The notes beneath the pieces were generated by a model. The model was given only the letters and a program-made list of their open reading frames with translations. It did no database searches and was not told the DNA's origin. Below are positions 60,989-64,000 of a DNA stretch of 64,000 bases, piece by piece. The first letter of the stretch is position 1. Each line of letters begins with the position of its first letter. This DNA is from an uncultured Clostridia bacterium. Lineage in GTDB: Bacteria > Bacillota > Clostridia > Christensenellales > Borkfalkiaceae. The stretch is taken from the NCBI GenBank assembly GCA_905235815.1, contig CAJOMT010000001.1:1-64000 (forward strand), written 5' to 3'. Both the position numbers and the translations under genes were made by a program.

Positions 60989-62347
60989 ATGATATTCAAA
61001 CCTGTGTTGGATAAAAATTTCAAGCCTATGGCGGTAGAGTTTAAAAATTTTATCGAAGAAGCAAAAAAAAGCGATAATCATCTGCTTGAAATATGCGTCG
61101 AGAGGAACGACGGATATAATTATATATTTTCTTTTCCGGTATTTTCAGGCAAGGCCGAACTTGACAGAAACATCAAGATGGCGGATAGGATAATAAAGAG
61201 CATATTGTGGGTTGTCGGAGGATATAAAATATATATTCGCGGCGACAAGGCCATTTATGATAACATAAAGAAAGCGTATTCTATGGGCGGTTCGAGAGAG
61301 TTCGACAAACTGTTTATGGAACGCGTTTACGAAAGCGAATTCGAAGTAATTTACTGCGATAAAGATTTTCCGAAAGAGAAGAAGTGCAATCTGTCTGTCG
61401 GCGGACATTTAGACGGTTGCAGAATAGGATTTGACGCCGGCGGCAGCGACAGAAAAGTCAGTGCGGTAATCGACGGAAAAGTCGTTTACAGTGAAGAAGT
61501 TGTTTGGTTTCCGAAGATAAATTCGGATCCCGAATACCATAGAAAAGAGATTTTAGCCGCAATGCGCCAAGCGGCGTCGAAGATGCCGAGGGTTGATGCG
61601 ATAGGCGTATCTAGCGCAGGCGTTTACGTAAACAATAAAATAATGGTAGCGTCTTTGTTTTTAAAGGTCAGCGACGAAGATTTCGAGAAGAAAGTCAAGA
61701 CTATGTACATTGATATAGCGAACGAAATGGGCGCACCGCTTGAAGTGGCGAACGACGGCGACGTAACGGCGCTTGCCGGCGCTATCGATTTAGGCGATAA
61801 CGAGGTTTTGGGAATCGCTATGGGAACCAGCGAGGCGGTAGGATATATCAATTCCGACGGCGGTCTTAACGGTTGGCTTTCTGAACTTGCGTTTGTTCCC
61901 GTAGATTTTGACGATTCGGCTATGGTGGACGAATGGAGCGGAGATTACGGCTGCGGAGTTAAGTACTTTTCGCAAGACGGCGTAATTAAACTTGCCGAAC
62001 TCGGCGGCTACAAATTCGAGGACGGTTTAAGCCCTGCGGAGAAACTCAAAGTCATTCAAAAACTTATGGCAGAGGGTTCGCCTTTGGCAAGGCAGATCTA
62101 CGAAGATATAGGCGTATATCTCGGTTATACGTTGCCGTTTTATGCGATGTTCTATGATATAAAACACGTCTTACTGCTCGGCAGAGTAACCAGCGGCGAG
62201 GGCGGCAATATCATAATGAATAAGGCTGCGGAAGTATTGAAAGAGGAATATCCCGAACTTAAATTCAAAATAGAAATGCCCGACGAGAATAACAGAAGGG
62301 TAGGTCAAAGTATAGCGGCTGCGTCGCTTGCCGCAAGCAGAAAATAA
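60989..62347 (+). CDS. Atypical ROK-like sugar kinase with extra N-terminal domain
   Basis: 452 residues. Residues 1-140 form an unrecognised alpha/beta domain. From 145 on the ROK/actin-like fold is visible: IGFDAGGSDRKVSA for the first phosphate motif, VANDGDVTALAGA near 250 in place of the catalytic ENDAN block, AMGTSEAVG near 277 for the second motif. The zinc motif (CxCGxxGCxE) of ordinary ROK proteins is absent. Upstream of nagB-nagA it most likely phosphorylates an amino sugar such as GlcNAc. CGGAGGG lies before the ATG. Confidence 0.75.
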   Translation: MIFKPVLDKNFKPMAVEFKNFIEEAKKSDNHLLEICVERNDGYNYIFSFPVFSGKAELDRNIKMADRIIKSILWVVGGYKIYIRGDKAIYDNIKKAYSMGGSREFDKLFMERVYESEFEVIYCDKDFPKEKKCNLSVGGHLDGCRIGFDAGGSDRKVSAVIDGKVVYSEEVVWFPKINSDPEYHRKEILAAMRQAASKMPRVDAIGVSSAGVYVNNKIMVASLFLKVSDEDFEKKVKTMYIDIANEMGAPLEVANDGDVTALAGAIDLGDNEVLGIAMGTSEAVGYINSDGGLNGWLSELAFVPVDFDDSAMVDEWSGDYGCGVKYFSQDGVIKLAELGGYKFEDGLSPAEKLKVIQKLMAEGSPLARQIYEDIGVYLGYTLPFYAMFYDIKHVLLLGRVTSGEGGNIIMNKAAEVLKEEYPELKFKIEMPDENNRRVGQSIAAASLAASRK

Positions 62348-62363
62348 AAAAGGAGAGAATAAA

Positions 62364-63089
62364 ATGAAGGTAATTATAGCTAAAGATTATGAAGAAATGA
62401 GCAAAAAGGCTTTTGAAGTAATGTCGGAAACGATAAAGAGCAATCCGCAAGCGGTAATAGGATTGGCTACGGGTTCTACTCCCATCGGACTTTATAAAAA
62501 TATGATAAAGGACCACGAGGAGAACGGTACGAGTTATAAACAAGTAAAGACCGTAAATTTGGACGAATATGCGGGACTTGATTATTCGAGCGACCAAAGT
62601 TACGTCTATTTTATGAGAGAAAACTTATTCGACCATATAGACATCGACCTCAAAAATACCAATATCGAAAACGGCAAGGCGGCGGACAGACAAGCGGAAT
62701 GCGATAGATACAATGCGCTTTTAGACAATATGCAACAAGATTTGCAAGTGCTCGGCATAGGTTCTAACGGACACATCGCTTTCAACGAGCCGGGAACTCC
62801 TTTCGGGAGCGTAACGCATATAGTAGACCTTACCGAAAGTACGATAAAGGACAATTCGAGAATGTTCAAGAGCATAGACGAAGTTCCCCGTCAAGCGTTT
62901 ACGATGGGACTTAAAAACATAATGAACGCAAAGAAGATACTCATTCTTGCAAACGGTGCGAATAAGGCCAAGGCTGTTTACGGACTCGTAAAAGGCGAAG
63001 TTACCGAAAGCCTTCCGGCGAGCATATTGCAACTTCACCCGAACTGCATACTTATAACGGACGAAGCGGCGGGAAGTTTACTTAAATGA
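62364..63089 (+). CDS. nagB: Glucosamine-6-phosphate deaminase
   Basis: 241 residues from the ATG at 62364, which has AAGGAGAG upstream. LATGSTPIGLY near 33-43, NLDEYAGL near 65-72 with the catalytic Asp, and GIGSNGHIAFNEPG near 129-142 are intact. It turns glucosamine-6-P into fructose-6-P and ammonia. The stop overlaps the nagA start (ATGA). Confidence 0.96.
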   Translation: MKVIIAKDYEEMSKKAFEVMSETIKSNPQAVIGLATGSTPIGLYKNMIKDHEENGTSYKQVKTVNLDEYAGLDYSSDQSYVYFMRENLFDHIDIDLKNTNIENGKAADRQAECDRYNALLDNMQQDLQVLGIGSNGHIAFNEPGTPFGSVTHIVDLTESTIKDNSRMFKSIDEVPRQAFTMGLKNIMNAKKILILANGANKAKAVYGLVKGEVTESLPASILQLHPNCILITDEAAGSLLK

Positions 63090-64000
63090 AAGGTTTTAAG
63101 GGCGTAAAAGCGTACGTTTACGGTAAAGGCGTTATTACTACGGATATAGGTATCGAGGACGGTAAAATCGCCTATATCGGAAACGGCGAAAAAGAAATAG
63201 AAAAAATTTGCGATATAGACGGCATTTTAGTTCCGGGATTTATCGACGAGCATATACACGGCGCAGGCGGCAGCGATGCGATGGACGCAACAAACGAGGC
63301 GCTTCAAACCATATCCGAGTATCTTGCTATGGAAGGAACGACGGGATTTTTGGCTACGACTATGACGCAGAGCAAGGAGAATATAAATAACGCTTTAAAG
63401 GCGGCTGCGAGCGCCATAAAAAATGGAAAATTCCGTGGCGCAGAAGTTTTGGGCGTGCATTTGGAAGGGCCGTTTATATCTCCTAAGCACGTAGGTGCGC
63501 AGCCTCTCGAATACGTTCTGAACCCGTCCGTTGCGGAGTTTGAAAAGTTTCAAAGAGCTGCGGAAGGGAACATAAAAATAGTTACATTGGCTCCCGAAGA
63601 AAACGGCGGCACAGAACTTACGGAGGCTCTCAAAAAACAAGGCGTCGTAGCGTCTATAGGACATACGGGCGCAACGTTTTCGGACGTAGAAAAGGCGGTC
63701 AGGAGCGGAGCGAGGAGCGTTACGCATACGTACAATGCGCAGACGGGACTTCATCACAGAGAGGCGGGAGTAGTCGGCGCGGCAATGCTGTTTAATGAAC
63801 TGAATTGCGAGATGATATGCGATGGTATACACGTGAGCATACCTGCAATAAAACTCGTAATAAAGAATAAACCGCACGATAAATTTACTCTTATAACCGA
63901 CGCAATGCGAGCGAAGGGAATGCCTGACGGCGTATCCGAACTCGGCGGACAGGAAGTATTCGTAAAGGGCGGCGAAGCGAGACTTAAAGACGGTACTTTG
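63086..64000 (+). CDS. nagA: N-acetylglucosamine-6-phosphate deacetylase, cut by the window end
   Basis: 305 codons are present and the frame is open at the last base; a full NagA has about 370-380 residues. The metal motif is DEHIHGAG near 52-59, the catalytic/metal Glu is in HLEGPFI near 128, and GHTGATF near 193 carries another ligand His. It removes acetate from GlcNAc-6-P before NagB. MurQ product from the 4.6-8.8 kb operon would enter here. Confidence 0.94.
   Translation, partial: MKGFKGVKAYVYGKGVITTDIGIEDGKIAYIGNGEKEIEKICDIDGILVPGFIDEHIHGAGGSDAMDATNEALQTISEYLAMEGTTGFLATTMTQSKENINNALKAAASAIKNGKFRGAEVLGVHLEGPFISPKHVGAQPLEYVLNPSVAEFEKFQRAAEGNIKIVTLAPEENGGTELTEALKKQGVVASIGHTGATFSDVEKAVRSGARSVTHTYNAQTGLHHREAGVVGAAMLFNELNCEMICDGIHVSIPAIKLVIKNKPHDKFTLITDAMRAKGMPDGVSELGGQEVFVKGGEARLKDGTL

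Noticed and set aside
1..64000. CRISPR array or insertion sequence
   Set aside because: No regularly spaced direct repeats, cas genes, transposase frames or flanking target duplications were seen.

Overview
The window looks like chromosome from an uncultured, strictly anaerobic, spore-forming member of the Clostridia (Firmicutes). The signs are strong AGGAG-type ribosome binding sites, many near-consensus sigma-A promoters, the sporulation genes yabP and yabQ next to divIC, a reverse rubrerythrin, Pta-AckA acetate metabolism and an anaerobe-type glutamate dehydrogenase. Gene density is high, base composition is somewhat below 50% G+C by eye, and no transposase, phage gene, rRNA operon or CRISPR array was seen. 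The exact lineage is inference; a gut clostridium of the Christensenellales type would fit.

Layout. 1-8783 is an amino-sugar/peptidoglycan region: the end of one surface protein, a large secreted TIM-barrel glycosidase-like protein with several carbohydrate-binding modules, a cytoplasmic GH42-like glycosidase, MurQ and a MurNAc/GlcNAc kinase. Both surface proteins end in the same unusual Gly-Cys C-terminal anchor. 8784-9321 is a gene-free, highly palindromic stretch built around copies of the 3' end of a tRNA-Ala gene, followed by the intact tRNA-Ala(CGC). 9390-13681 holds TmcAL, Pta, AckA, YceD and L32. 13742-21412 holds a DMT transporter, rubrerythrin, a membrane protein, a phosphoesterase, a PTS IIC-like protein, the yabP-yabQ-divIC-ppx set and an M50 protease.

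21526-43982 is mostly housekeeping: gyrB-gyrA, tldE/tldD, lon-ysxC, an M18 aminopeptidase, alr, aspS-yqeY, three small unknown proteins (two are tandem winged-helix/TM-like paralogues), then uvrB and uvrA, each followed by an unknown membrane protein. 44045-48392 holds class II aldolase, then a structured leader, a TM1266-family protein and an NMT1-like ABC importer, then an EndoA/MazF toxin with no visible antitoxin. 48537-55879 holds dCMP deaminase, cyclophilin, an M19 dipeptidase-like protein, purB, a cytoplasmic GH20 hexosaminidase, gdhA and an S51 peptidase. 56033-59912 holds a two-component system, a polytopic membrane protein and a variant Lgt. 59967-64000 holds an AraC regulator divergent from a ROK-like kinase, nagB and nagA (cut by the window end).

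Taken together, the ends of the window describe scavenging of amino sugars. Secreted and cytoplasmic glycosidases release GlcNAc/MurNAc units, MurK/MurQ and NagA/NagB feed them into glycolysis, and Pta-AckA turns the resulting acetyl-CoA into acetate and ATP. The least explained items are the tRNA-Ala-derived palindrome region, the structured leader of the TM1266/ABC operon, the structured leader before the lone MazF toxin, the Gly-Cys surface anchor and the tandem winged-helix/TM proteins.
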